Shown piece after piece: positions 23,610 to 31,824 of a stretch of 64,000 bases of DNA; the first letter of the stretch is position 1; each line of letters opens with the position of its first letter. The position numbers and the translations under genes are program-made. The DNA is from Mycolicibacterium sediminis (GTDB taxonomy: Bacteria; Actinomycetota; Actinomycetes; Mycobacteriales; Mycobacteriaceae). The notes under the pieces are model-generated. The model was not told the DNA's origin, did no database searches, and saw nothing but the letters and a program-made list of their open reading frames with translations. The stretch spans positions 5,022,001 through 5,086,000 of the forward strand of contig NZ_AP022588.1 of the NCBI RefSeq assembly GCF_010731735.1, written 5' to 3'.

Positions 23610-24587
23610 TCAGACCTCGCCTTCCTCGATCACCGATGCGCCGTCGCGACCCGCGTCGCTCCAGGCGACCCAGGGTGCGGAGTGGAAGTACTCCAGCGCC
23701 AACGCTTCTCCGACCTCCGCGCAGGTCTCCTGCAGTTCGCCCAACCGGGTCTCGAGCGATTCGAGCAGGACTCCCGGCCGCAGGAACTCCAACTCGCTGC
23801 GGGCGCGACCCAGGAGACGCTGCGCCTCCGCGGTCGCGCCGACGCGGTTGAGCCTGCGGTGGTGCAGTTCGTCGAGGCTGTGCTCGGCAAGCCGCAGCGA
23901 GTACATCACCGACCGCGGGAAGAGCCGGTCGAGCATCATGAACTCGACGACGCGGCCGGCGTCGAGGACGCCGCGGTACGTACGCAGATAGGTGTCGTGG
24001 GCGCCCGCCGAGCGCAGCACCGTCACCCACGCGGGTGACGACGCGCTGTCCCCGACGCGGGACAGCAGCAGTCGCACGATCATGTCGACGCGCTCGATCG
24101 CGCGGCCCAGCACCATGAATCGGTAGCCGTCGTCGCGGGACAGCGTCGAGTCCGCCAGGCCCGCGAACTGCGCGGCCCGTCCCTCGATGTAGGACAGGAA
24201 CTCGTGCGGTCCGAGCCGCTTGGCCGCGCGCTCGCGCTCCGGCAGGGCGTTGTAGGTCGTGTTGAGGCACTCCCAAATCTCGGTCGAGGTGACTTCGCGT
24301 GCGCCGCGGGCATTCTCGCGGGCAGCCGAGATGGAGTCGACGATCGAGCAGCCGCCGTGGGTGTCCCGGCTGAACGCCACCAGGTCGGTCAGCGACCAGA
24401 GGTCGAGTTCGGTGTCGGGCGGGTCGATGCCGAGGACCTTGAGCAGCGTCCGCGACGCCTGGTCGGGGTCGACGCTCGAATCCTCGAGCAGCTGGTGGAC
24501 CGTCACGTCGAGGATGCGGGCCGTGTCGTCGGCCCGCTCGACGTAGCGTCCGATCCAGTACAGCGATTCCGCGTTGCGCGCCAACAT
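23610..24587 (-). CDS. Alpha-E domain protein (Rv2410c orthologue)
   Basis: The 325-residue, nearly all-helical protein begins MLARNAESLYWIGRYVERAD, the hallmark of the alpha-E (DUF403) family. A second conserved stretch is FMVLGRAIERVDMIVRLLLS. Alpha-E proteins accompany circularly permuted ATP-grasp enzymes and transglutaminases in many bacteria; their own activity is unknown. The start ATG overlaps the stop of the ATP-grasp gene (TGATG), and it precedes the transglutaminase by 28 bp, so the three are one operon. Confidence 0.9.
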   Translation of the reverse strand: MLARNAESLYWIGRYVERADDTARILDVTVHQLLEDSSVDPDQASRTLLKVLGIDPPDTELDLWSLTDLVAFSRDTHGGCSIVDSISAARENARGAREVTSTEIWECLNTTYNALPERERAAKRLGPHEFLSYIEGRAAQFAGLADSTLSRDDGYRFMVLGRAIERVDMIVRLLLSRVGDSASSPAWVTVLRSAGAHDTYLRTYRGVLDAGRVVEFMMLDRLFPRSVMYSLRLAEHSLDELHHRRLNRVGATAEAQRLLGRARSELEFLRPGVLLESLETRLGELQETCAEVGEALALEYFHSAPWVAWSDAGRDGASVIEEGEV

Positions 24588-26290
24588 CAGTGCATCACCT
24601 GCTGCTGCTGTTGCTGCTGTTGCTGCTGCTGATCCTGCGGACCCATCGCCAGCGACTGCTGCTGCTGCGAGGACGAGTCGCCGTTCTTCTCGGTCTTGCC
24701 CGGCTTGGCGGCCTTCGGCAGCGCGCGCACCACCTCGGCCCCCGCCAGTTCGCGTTCTGCCGCAGAGGTTCTCGACGCGAGCACCCACGTGTCCTTGGAG
24801 CCACCACCCTGACTCGAGTTGACCACCAGCGAACCCTCGGGCAGTGCGACGCGGGTCAGGCCGCCGGGGAGAACCCACACGTCGTCGCCGTCGTTGACGG
24901 CGAAAGGCCGCAGGTCGACGTGTCGCGGCGCCAGTTGATCGTCGATCTGCGTGGGCACGGTGGAGAGTTGTACGACGGGTTGCGCGATCCAGCCGCGGGG
25001 ATCGGCGCGCACCTTCTTGGAGATGGTGGCCAGCTCCTTCGCCGACGCGTCGGGGCCGAAGACGATGCCGTAGCCGCCCGAGCCCTCGACGGGCTTGATG
25101 ACGAGTTCGTCGATGCGGTCGAGCACTTCCTCGCGCTCGTCGTCGAGCCAGCACCTGAAGGTGTCGACGTTGGCCAGCGCCAGCTTCTCGCCGAGGTAGT
25201 ACTCGACGATCGTCGGGACGTAGCAGTACACCAGCTTGTCGTCACCGACGCCATTGCCGACCGCGCTGGAGATCACCACATTGCCGGCGCGCGCCGCATT
25301 GAGGACGCCGGCGACACCGAGCACCGAGTCCGGCTTGAAGTGCATCGGGTCGAGGTAATCGTCGTCGATGCGGCGATAGATCACGTCGACCTGACGCTCG
25401 CCCTCGGTGGTGCGCATGTAGACGGTGTTGTCCCGGCAGAACAGATCACGTCCCTCGACCAGTTCGACGCCCATCTGCCGCGCCAGCAGCGAGTGCTCGA
25501 AGTACGCGGAGTTGTAGACGCCCGGCGTGAGCACCACCACCGTGGGGTCGGCCTCGTTGGAGGCCGCCGCGTTGCGCAGCGCACGCAGCAGGTGTGAGGC
25601 GTAGTCGCCGACCGACCGAACCCGGTGCGTGGCGAACAGGTTCGGGAACACCCGGGCCATCGTGCGGCGGTTCTCCATCACGTAGGACACCCCGGACGGC
25701 GACCGCAGATTGTCCTCGAGCACCCGGAACACGCCCTGGGCGTCGCGGACGAGGTCGATGCCCGCGACGTGGATGCGGACGCCGTTGGGCGGCTTGATCC
25801 CCGCGGCCTCGCGGTGGAAGTGCTCGCAGGACGTGATCAGCCGGCGCGGGATGACGCCGTCGCGCAGGATCTCCTGCTCGCCGTAGATGTCGTCGAGGAA
25901 CATCTCGAGGGCCTTGACCCGCTGCTTGATGCCCCGCTCGAGGCGGGACCACTCCGCGGCGGAGATGACCCGGGGCACCAGGTCCAGCGGGAACGGCCGC
26001 TCCTGGCCCGACAGCGAGAACGTGATGCCCTGATCGATGAAGGCACGGCCGAGAGCCTCGGATCTCGCCTCCAGATCGGAGGCGTCCGACGGTGCGAGTT
26101 CGGAGAAGATGCCCTTGTAGGGCCCGCGTACGTTGCCCTGCGCGTCGAACATCTCGTCGAAGGCCTGCGAATAGCCGCCGACGTCGTTGTAGCCGTCGAA
26201 AATTCCGTCATAACGCTTGACGGAGCGCGAATTCTGCCGGGTCGACCGCCCGGCATCCGTGGGAAGGGTTCGAAGGCTCACAGGTGACAT
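24587..26290 (-). CDS. Circularly permuted ATP-grasp protein with polyglutamine tail (Rv2411c orthologue)
   Basis: The 567-residue protein belongs to the CP_ATPgrasp_2 class. Motifs include YDGIFDGYNDVGGYSQAFDE at the N terminus, VRIHVAGIDLVRDAQG, RVLEDNLRSPSGVSYVMENR and the nucleotide-binding ELVIKPVEGSGGYGIVFGP. Related enzymes form amide or peptide bonds with ATP, probably for a small peptide product acted on by the co-encoded transglutaminase. The last 50 residues are low complexity: KPGKTEKNGD, SSSQQQQ, then eleven consecutive Gln before VMH. ATG 26290 is the likely start, with the in-frame GTG four codons later as an alternative. Confidence 0.9.
   Translation of the reverse strand: MSPVSLRTLPTDAGRSTRQNSRSVKRYDGIFDGYNDVGGYSQAFDEMFDAQGNVRGPYKGIFSELAPSDASDLEARSEALGRAFIDQGITFSLSGQERPFPLDLVPRVISAAEWSRLERGIKQRVKALEMFLDDIYGEQEILRDGVIPRRLITSCEHFHREAAGIKPPNGVRIHVAGIDLVRDAQGVFRVLEDNLRSPSGVSYVMENRRTMARVFPNLFATHRVRSVGDYASHLLRALRNAAASNEADPTVVVLTPGVYNSAYFEHSLLARQMGVELVEGRDLFCRDNTVYMRTTEGERQVDVIYRRIDDDYLDPMHFKPDSVLGVAGVLNAARAGNVVISSAVGNGVGDDKLVYCYVPTIVEYYLGEKLALANVDTFRCWLDDEREEVLDRIDELVIKPVEGSGGYGIVFGPDASAKELATISKKVRADPRGWIAQPVVQLSTVPTQIDDQLAPRHVDLRPFAVNDGDDVWVLPGGLTRVALPEGSLVVNSSQGGGSKDTWVLASRTSAAERELAGAEVVRALPKAAKPGKTEKNGDSSSQQQQSLAMGPQDQQQQQQQQQQQVMH
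24599..24631 (-). repeat. CAG/CAA microsatellite coding for 11 glutamines
   Basis: Eleven tandem Gln codons: CAG x3, CAA, CAG x2, CAA, CAG x4 in coding orientation. It is a trinucleotide repeat near the 3' end of the ATP-grasp gene; slippage would change length without breaking the frame. Confidence 0.95.
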
Positions 26291-26333
26291 GCTCCCCTAG
26301 TCGTTGCGTTTCGGCAGGCCAGCGACACGCGCT

Positions 26334-26363
26334 TTGGGTCTTTTCCCCACCCGCTGGTAGTCT
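26334..26363 (+). promoter_or_regulatory. Likely rpsT promoter
   Basis: TTGGGT (26334-26339) and TAGTCT (26358-26363) are spaced by 18 bp. A start near 26370 would give a leader of about 73 nt. The assignment rests only on consensus match and position between the divergent ATP-grasp gene and rpsT. Confidence 0.45.
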
Positions 26364-26442
26364 GAACCCTCGCTGCCTGGCTGCACACGACGGCCGGCCG
26401 CCACTACGTGACCGAACCCAAGTTCTACTCGAAGGAATACGC

Positions 26443-26703
26443 GTGGCCAACATCAAGTCGCAGGAAAAGCGCATCCTCACCAACGAGCGCGCTCGGCTGC
26501 GCAACCAGTCGGTGAAGTCCGAGCTGCGTACGGCCATCCGCGGTCTCCGCGAGGCCATCGACGCCGGCGAGAAGGAGAAGGCGAGCGAGCTGCTGGCCTT
26601 CACCAACCGCAAGCTCGACCAGGCAGCCAGCAAGGGCGTCATCCATAAGAATCAGGCAGCCAACAAGAAGTCGGCCCTGACGCTCGCGCTCAACAAGCTC
26701 TGA
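26443..26703 (+). CDS. rpsT: 30S ribosomal protein bS20
   Basis: The 86-residue basic helical protein has the bS20 pattern MANIKSQEKRILTNERARLR and ends NKKSALTLALNKL. It binds 16S rRNA early in 30S assembly. The GTG start at 26443 is preceded by GAAGGAA at 26433-26439. It is convergent with holA, with only 4 bp between the stops. rpsT beside holA is a conserved actinobacterial arrangement. Confidence 0.96.
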   Translation: MANIKSQEKRILTNERARLRNQSVKSELRTAIRGLREAIDAGEKEKASELLAFTNRKLDQAASKGVIHKNQAANKKSALTLALNKL

Positions 26704-26707
26704 CCCA

Positions 26708-27655
26708 CTAGCCGACCAGTTCGGCAACCTTCCGCACCGCGGTCTCGAGGGCGTAGTCGGCATCCGCCGCTGCGCCCTTGACGTCTGCGTTGAGCGTCGC
26801 CACCAGACGCATCGCCTCGGCGACGGAGTCCCTGGACCATCGCCGGGCCTGACGCTGCACCTTCTGCACCCGCCACGGCGGCATGCCGACCTCACCGGCC
26901 ACCTGGTTCTGATTGCCCGACAGCGGCCCGATCCTCGCGATCGCGTGCACCGCCTCGGCGAGCGCGTCCGCCAGCACCACGTGCGGTTCGCCGCCCATCA
27001 TCGCCCAGCGCAACGCCTCCGCCGCACCCTCGACGTCGCCGGCGACCGCCATCTCGGCGATGACGTAACCCTTGATCTCCGCCTTTCCATTGTGATAGCG
27101 GCGCACGGCGGTGACGTCGACGTCGCCCGCGGTGTCGGCGACGAGCTGCGAACACACGGCGGCCAATTCGCGGAGGTCCGAGCCGACCGCCTCCAGCAGT
27201 GCGGCGACGGCGTCATCCCCGACCTTCGCCCGGTGCGAGCGGAACTCGCGCTTGACGAAGTCGGCCCGCTCGGACGGCTTGGTGAGCTTCGCGCACGGGT
27301 GGACCTCGGCGCCCAACTTCCGCAACTGGTCGGCCAGCGCCTTGGCGCGGCCGCCGCCGGTGTGCACCACCACCAGCACCGTGCCGGGCGGCAGGTCGGC
27401 AGCGGCTCCGGCGATCAGCGCGACCGCGTCCTTGCCCGCATCAGCGGCCGACTCCAGCACCAGCACGCGCTCGTCGGCGAACAGCGAGGGGCTGAGCAGT
27501 TCGGCGAGTTCGTTGGTGCTGACCTCTCCCGCGCGCATCCTGTCCACCGGGACGTCGACCGTCCCGGCCGCCGTCCGTGCGGTCGTGAGCACGGCGGCGA
27601 CGGCGCGCTCGACGAGCAGCTCTTCGTCGCCCAGCACGAGGTGGAGTTGGGTCAC
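26708..27655 (-). CDS. holA: DNA polymerase III subunit delta
   Basis: The 315-residue delta subunit is the clamp-loader wrench that opens the beta sliding clamp. It starts VTQLHLVLGDEELLVERAVA, shows the RecA-like N domain and the helical collar region with GSDLRELAAVCSQLVADTAG and VIAEMAVAGDVEGAAEALRW, and ends in a helical C domain. Length is typical for actinobacteria. It lies 13 bp after comEC and is the last gene of the comEA-comEC-holA operon. Confidence 0.92.
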   Translation of the reverse strand: MTQLHLVLGDEELLVERAVAAVLTTARTAAGTVDVPVDRMRAGEVSTNELAELLSPSLFADERVLVLESAADAGKDAVALIAGAAADLPPGTVLVVVHTGGGRAKALADQLRKLGAEVHPCAKLTKPSERADFVKREFRSHRAKVGDDAVAALLEAVGSDLRELAAVCSQLVADTAGDVDVTAVRRYHNGKAEIKGYVIAEMAVAGDVEGAAEALRWAMMGGEPHVVLADALAEAVHAIARIGPLSGNQNQVAGEVGMPPWRVQKVQRQARRWSRDSVAEAMRLVATLNADVKGAAADADYALETAVRKVAELVG

Positions 27656-27668
27656 GGCTGAAATGGTG

Positions 27669-29189
27669 TCACGCCCCGGTGACGTGACCGCCCGCCGCCC
27701 ATGCCACCAGCCCGACGAGGCACCAGACCACCAGCACTCGACCCCACGGCCGTCGCCACGCCACGATCGCAGTGAGCGTGCCGATGGTCACGCACAGCAC
27801 GCCCGCGACACCGGACGGGACCGGAATCGCCGCGCCCGGAACCGAAGCCGCGTACTCGGCCACCCGCAGCAGCCACCAGAGTTCGGGTCCGGTGAACCGG
27901 ATCAGCATCGCCGCACCGGTGGACCAGGGCGTCGCCAGCGTGGCCGCCAGCGTCCCCAGGATCGTGATGGGCGCGACGACGACCGTCACCGCCAGGTTGG
28001 CCAGCACCGCGACCACGCTGAACGTGCCCGCGATGCCCGCCACCAGCGGTGCCGTGACGAGGTGTGCGGCCACCGCCACGCTGACGGCCCCGGCCAGTGG
28101 CGCGGGCCATCCGCGCGCCTCGAGCACTGCCGCCCATCTCGGCGCGATGACGACCAGGGCGGCGGTCGCCGACGCCGACAGGGCGAAGCCGACGTCGACG
28201 GCCATCTCTGGCCAGCCGATCATCACGGTGAGGACGGTGGCGGCGAGAGCCGGGATCGCCTGTCTCCTGCGGTGCGACAGCACCGCGAGCAGCGTGATGG
28301 CGCCCATGATCGCCGCGCGCAGGACGCTGGCCGTCGGTTGCACCACGAATACGAAGGCGACCAGGGCCAGCGCGGCGAGCACGACCGCGATCCGCGGCCC
28401 GACGAGCATCGCGGACAGCAGGACCGCGCCGCACACGATCGTGACGTTCGCACCGGACACGGCGGTGAGATGGGTGAGGCCGGCGGTCCGGAAGTCGTCG
28501 ACCGTCCGCCGGTCGACCGCAGACGTGTCGCCGAGTACCAGCGCCGGCAGCATCGCGGCCTGGTCGACCGACAGCGCGGCACGCGCCGCCTCCGCGAAGT
28601 CCGAACGCACCCGGGCGGCGAGCCGGTTCGCCGGCCCCGCCTCTCCGAGTCGGGGAGCACCGGTCGCCGACAGCGTCGCCACGGTCAGGTCACGCCGCGT
28701 CGGCGCACCGATGCTGGCGCGGAAGTGCGCGGGGCGGCCCGTGGTCAGCTCTCCGAACCCGGACACCGACGCGAACACCAGGACCCGACCGGACTGGGGG
28801 CGGTCGTCGACGGCCAGCAGGGCGCCGCGGAACATCACCCGTCCCCCGGCGACCACGCGCGGGCTCTCGACGGCACGGACCGTCACCTCGACGGTGTCGC
28901 CGGTCCGGGTCCGCACCGGATGGTCGGCGACCTCGGCGGCCCGCATCCCGATCGACACCGCGAAGCACGCCCCGACCAGTGCGACGGCGGCCATCGCGGG
29001 CCACCGTGCCGCGGCGGTGTCGGAACCGCGGCGCGCGAGCAGGGCCGTCACCGTCGCCACCGATCCGGTCGCCACGACGATCACGGCCACTGTGACCGTC
29101 GGCGACCACAGGATGCCCGCGGCGGTCACCGCCCACGCGGTCAACGCGGCGGGGACCAGCCGGAGGTCGACGTCCGCGGTGTCCGTCAC
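27669..29189 (-). CDS. comEC: ComEC/Rec2-family membrane protein, short form
   Basis: The 506-residue polytopic membrane protein has an N-terminal DUF4131-like region with an extracytoplasmic OB-type domain. The Competence domain follows, with HLTAVSGANVTIVCGAVLL as the hallmark (about residues 245-263). In transforming bacteria ComEC forms the inner-membrane DNA channel. The usual C-terminal metallo-beta-lactamase nuclease domain is absent, leaving only the channel part, as I recall for other mycobacteria. The GTG start at 29189 overlaps the comEA stop (GTGA). Confidence 0.88.
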   Translation of the reverse strand: MTDTADVDLRLVPAALTAWAVTAAGILWSPTVTVAVIVVATGSVATVTALLARRGSDTAAARWPAMAAVALVGACFAVSIGMRAAEVADHPVRTRTGDTVEVTVRAVESPRVVAGGRVMFRGALLAVDDRPQSGRVLVFASVSGFGELTTGRPAHFRASIGAPTRRDLTVATLSATGAPRLGEAGPANRLAARVRSDFAEAARAALSVDQAAMLPALVLGDTSAVDRRTVDDFRTAGLTHLTAVSGANVTIVCGAVLLSAMLVGPRIAVVLAALALVAFVFVVQPTASVLRAAIMGAITLLAVLSHRRRQAIPALAATVLTVMIGWPEMAVDVGFALSASATAALVVIAPRWAAVLEARGWPAPLAGAVSVAVAAHLVTAPLVAGIAGTFSVVAVLANLAVTVVVAPITILGTLAATLATPWSTGAAMLIRFTGPELWWLLRVAEYAASVPGAAIPVPSGVAGVLCVTIGTLTAIVAWRRPWGRVLVVWCLVGLVAWAAGGHVTGA

Positions 29190-29986
29190 ACATGGACCAG
29201 GTCGCGGAGCTTCTCGAGGCGTACGGGACCGATGCCGTCGACGTCGCCGAGCTGCTCGACGTCGGTGAACGGCCCGTTGGCGTCCCGCCACGCGACGATC
29301 GCGGCCGCGGTCACCGGACCGACGCCGGGGAGGTCGTCGAGCTGCTCGACGGTCGCGGCGTTCACGTCGATCGGACCCGCGGGGTCCGCGGGCGACTGCG
29401 GCACCGGCTCATCCCGAGCGGCAGGCGCGATGGAGCTGCCCATCGCGGACGGCGCGCTCGGGGACGTCGCGAGCCCGACCACGATCTGCTCACCGTCGGT
29501 CAGCCGTCGCGCCACGTTGAGCCCCACCAGGTCGGCGCCGTCGAGCGCACCGCCCGCCGCGGCGAGCGCATCGTCGACGCGCGCGCCGGCGGCGAGGCTG
29601 ACCAGACCGGGCCGGTGCACCAGACCCATGACGCTGACCACCACGGGCTGCGCCGGATCGGGTTCGGCCGGGGCTCGGGCCGTCGACACCATTTGCACCG
29701 GAGGCAGATTCGCCGATGCGACCGGCGGCGGATCGTTCCCGGCGACCGTGAACACGGTGATCGCGACGGCGATGGCGCCGACCACCGCCAGCGCGACCAC
29801 CCCGGTCCGGCCGGGATCGGCACGCAGGGCGCCGATCCACTGCAGGCGACCGGGCGGCGAGGCGTCGGGTAGCCACTTGGCCAGCGAGGTGTCCGACTGG
29901 TCGGCGTCGGTGGCGTCGTCGTCGGTGGGCGCATCGGTTCCGCCAAGCCTGCGGTGCGCCCGGTCGGTGGGCTGTTCGAGTCGCAT
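29186..29986 (-). CDS. comEA: ComEA-like helix-hairpin-helix DNA-binding membrane protein
   Basis: The 266-residue protein has an acidic cytoplasmic N terminus, one membrane span (about residues 55-77, TGVVALAVVGAIAVAITVF) and a proline-rich linker. An SLBB-type domain (VVVSVMGLVHRPGLVSLAAG) comes next. Two helix-hairpin-helix motifs lie at the C terminus (VNAATVEQLDDLPGVGPVTA and LGDVDGIGPVRLEKLRDL). ComEA binds incoming double-stranded DNA outside the membrane. ATG 29986 is supported by -10 TACGTT exactly 6 nt upstream, giving a leaderless mRNA. First gene of the comEA-comEC-holA operon. Confidence 0.9.
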   Translation of the reverse strand: MRLEQPTDRAHRRLGGTDAPTDDDATDADQSDTSLAKWLPDASPPGRLQWIGALRADPGRTGVVALAVVGAIAVAITVFTVAGNDPPPVASANLPPVQMVSTARAPAEPDPAQPVVVSVMGLVHRPGLVSLAAGARVDDALAAAGGALDGADLVGLNVARRLTDGEQIVVGLATSPSAPSAMGSSIAPAARDEPVPQSPADPAGPIDVNAATVEQLDDLPGVGPVTAAAIVAWRDANGPFTDVEQLGDVDGIGPVRLEKLRDLVHV

Positions 29987-29992
29987 GGCGCG

Positions 29993-29998
29993 AACGTA
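29993..29998 (-). promoter_or_regulatory. -10 box of the leaderless comEA operon
   Basis: TACGTT on the minus strand is followed by six bases and then ATG 29986, so +1 would be the A of the start codon. Confidence 0.6.
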
Positions 29999-30154
29999 GG
30001 CCGCGGCCGGGACGAGGAACCTCCCTCGACGGCCGAGCGGACCGGCCCCTGGGGACGAAGGCGGCACTGGGGACAAACGGCGATCCCGCCCGAACGGTGA
30101 ACAGGTTCCGCATAGTGTCTGGTGCACGTTCCCCATCGCCGAGGAGGCCCCTGC

Positions 30155-31210
30155 ATGAGCACACCCGCCGACCGTCCGCTGCGGGTGATCCAGTGGACCA
30201 CCGGCAACATCGGCAGACGCTCCCTGCACGCCGTCATCTCCCGTGACGACATGGAGCTGGTCGGGGTGTACGCGCACGGGGCCGACAAGGTGGGCGTCGA
30301 CGCCGCCGAACTCGCCGGGTGGCCCGAGCCCACCGGGTTCCTCGCGACCAACGACGTCGACGCGCTGATCGCCCTGGCTCCGGACGCCTGCTGCTACAAC
30401 CCGCTGTGGCCGAGCGTCGACGAACTCGTCGCGTTGCTCGAGGCCGGGATCAACGTCTGCTCAAGTGCCGCGTGGATCACGGGCGGGAAGCAGTCACGCC
30501 AGGACCTCGACCGGATCGAGAAGGCCTGCGCGACGGGCAATTCGACCATCTTCGGCAGCGGTGCCCACCCCGGGATGACCAACATGGTCGGCATGGTGCT
30601 GTCCGGCTCGTGCGAGAACGTCGACGAGATCCGCATCACCGAGTCCGTGGACTGCTCGACGTACGAGTCGGCGGGGACGCAGTCCGCCATGGGATTCGGC
30701 CGGGACCCCGCCACCGAGGGCCTCGCCGACAGCGTGCGTCGCGAGAGCGAGGTGTTCGCCGAGTCGGCCGCGATGATGGCCGACGCCATCGGGGCGCCGC
30801 TGGACCGGATGACGTTCGACGTGGAGTTCAGCACCGCAACCGGGGACACCGACCTGGGGTTCATGCAGATCCCGAAGGACACGGTGGCCGGCGTGTTCGG
30901 CTACCACCGGGGCTGGGTGGGAGACCGCAACGTGGTGAGCGTCGGGTTCAACTGGACCATGGGCAACCACGTCACCCCGCCCAAGCCGCTCGAGCACGGC
31001 CACGTCATCCAGGTCTTCGGGACGCCCAACATGCGAACCGTGCTGCACTGCCTGCCCCCGCGCGACTGGACCGAACCCGGCTTCATGGGGCTGGGCATGA
31101 TCTACACCGCGCTGCCCGTGACCAACGCCGTGCCCGCGGTGGTGGCCGCGGCGCCGGGGATCGTGACGCTGAAGGACCTGCCTCCGGTCACGGGCCGGTT
31201 CAGGGGCTAG
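30155..31210 (+). CDS. NAD(P)-binding dehydrogenase, DapB/diaminopentanoate dehydrogenase-like
   Basis: The 351-residue protein starts with the Rossmann-type nucleotide-binding segment RVIQWTTGNIGRRSLHAVI (about residues 10-28). It continues like the dihydrodipicolinate-reductase N-terminal family found in many mycobacterial oxidoreductases of unknown substrate. Further conserved-looking stretches are FGSGAHPGMTNMVGMVLSG and ESVDCSTYES. ATG 30155 has GAGGAGG at 30141-30147, and TAGTGT (30113-30118) is a plausible -10. It occupies the place where M. tuberculosis has eis. Its stop shares CTAG with the convergent gene. Confidence 0.75.
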   Translation: MSTPADRPLRVIQWTTGNIGRRSLHAVISRDDMELVGVYAHGADKVGVDAAELAGWPEPTGFLATNDVDALIALAPDACCYNPLWPSVDELVALLEAGINVCSSAAWITGGKQSRQDLDRIEKACATGNSTIFGSGAHPGMTNMVGMVLSGSCENVDEIRITESVDCSTYESAGTQSAMGFGRDPATEGLADSVRRESEVFAESAAMMADAIGAPLDRMTFDVEFSTATGDTDLGFMQIPKDTVAGVFGYHRGWVGDRNVVSVGFNWTMGNHVTPPKPLEHGHVIQVFGTPNMRTVLHCLPPRDWTEPGFMGLGMIYTALPVTNAVPAVVAAAPGIVTLKDLPPVTGRFRG

Positions 31211-31824
31211 AGCCGCCGGGCGAGCGTGGCCGCGCCGGGACCGGAGACGTCGCGCAACCCGTCGGCGCGGCCGGCCATCACCACGAGCAGCGCCTCACCC
31301 GGTCCCCGCACCTCCGGCCCGCGGCCGGCTGCCCAGGCGAGGTCGGTGGCGACGAGCCGGACTCCCCTGGTCTGCCAGGCTCCTCTGATCAGCGGCGCCC
31401 AGCGCGCGAAGTCCAGCGCGACGGTCAGTCGGTCCGGTGCAATGACGCGCGGCAGGCCGAGCGGACGACGAACGTCCTGTTGGTGGATCATGTTGTCGAC
31501 GAGCGCAATCCGACCGCCGAACCCGGATCCGAGTCCGCTGGGCGTGGCGTGGGTCCGCACCATCGCGACGAGGTCGTCGGTCGACGTGCCCGCAAGATCC
31601 GCGACGGCGAGTTCGTTGATGCGATCGGTCTGGAGCCGTCCCCGCAGGAAGCGCGCCGCCAGCGCACCGGGGGCCACGCCCTCGAAGCTCATGGTGTGAG
31701 CGGCCACGTCGCGCACCCGCCACCCGGCGCACAGCGTCGGAGCGTCCCACTGCTCGGCGGTGAGACCGGCGAGCAGGTCGGCGAACTCGAGGCGCTCCTC
31801 GCGTGCGAGATGGAGCGCGGTCAC
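31207..31824 (-). CDS. Maleylpyruvate isomerase-family (mycothiol-dependent, DinB-like) protein
   Basis: The 205-residue protein has the MDMPI N-terminal four-helix fold: LEFADLLAGLTAEQWDAPTLC, then GWRVRDVAAHTMSFEGVAPG with the first metal-ligand His, and the later DNMIHQQDVRRPLG with another conserved His. Relatives use mycothiol as a thiol cofactor for transfer or isomerisation reactions and often bind zinc. The start GTG overlaps the degV stop (GTGA), making it the distal gene of the nadD operon. Substrate unknown; detoxification is a common role. Confidence 0.75.
   Translation of the reverse strand: MTALHLAREERLEFADLLAGLTAEQWDAPTLCAGWRVRDVAAHTMSFEGVAPGALAARFLRGRLQTDRINELAVADLAGTSTDDLVAMVRTHATPSGLGSGFGGRIALVDNMIHQQDVRRPLGLPRVIAPDRLTVALDFARWAPLIRGAWQTRGVRLVATDLAWAAGRGPEVRGPGEALLVVMAGRADGLRDVSGPGAATLARRL

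Noticed and set aside
24595..24640. CTG/TTG repeat taken as a noncoding microsatellite
   Set aside because: It is in frame at the 3' end of the ATP-grasp gene and encodes glutamine.
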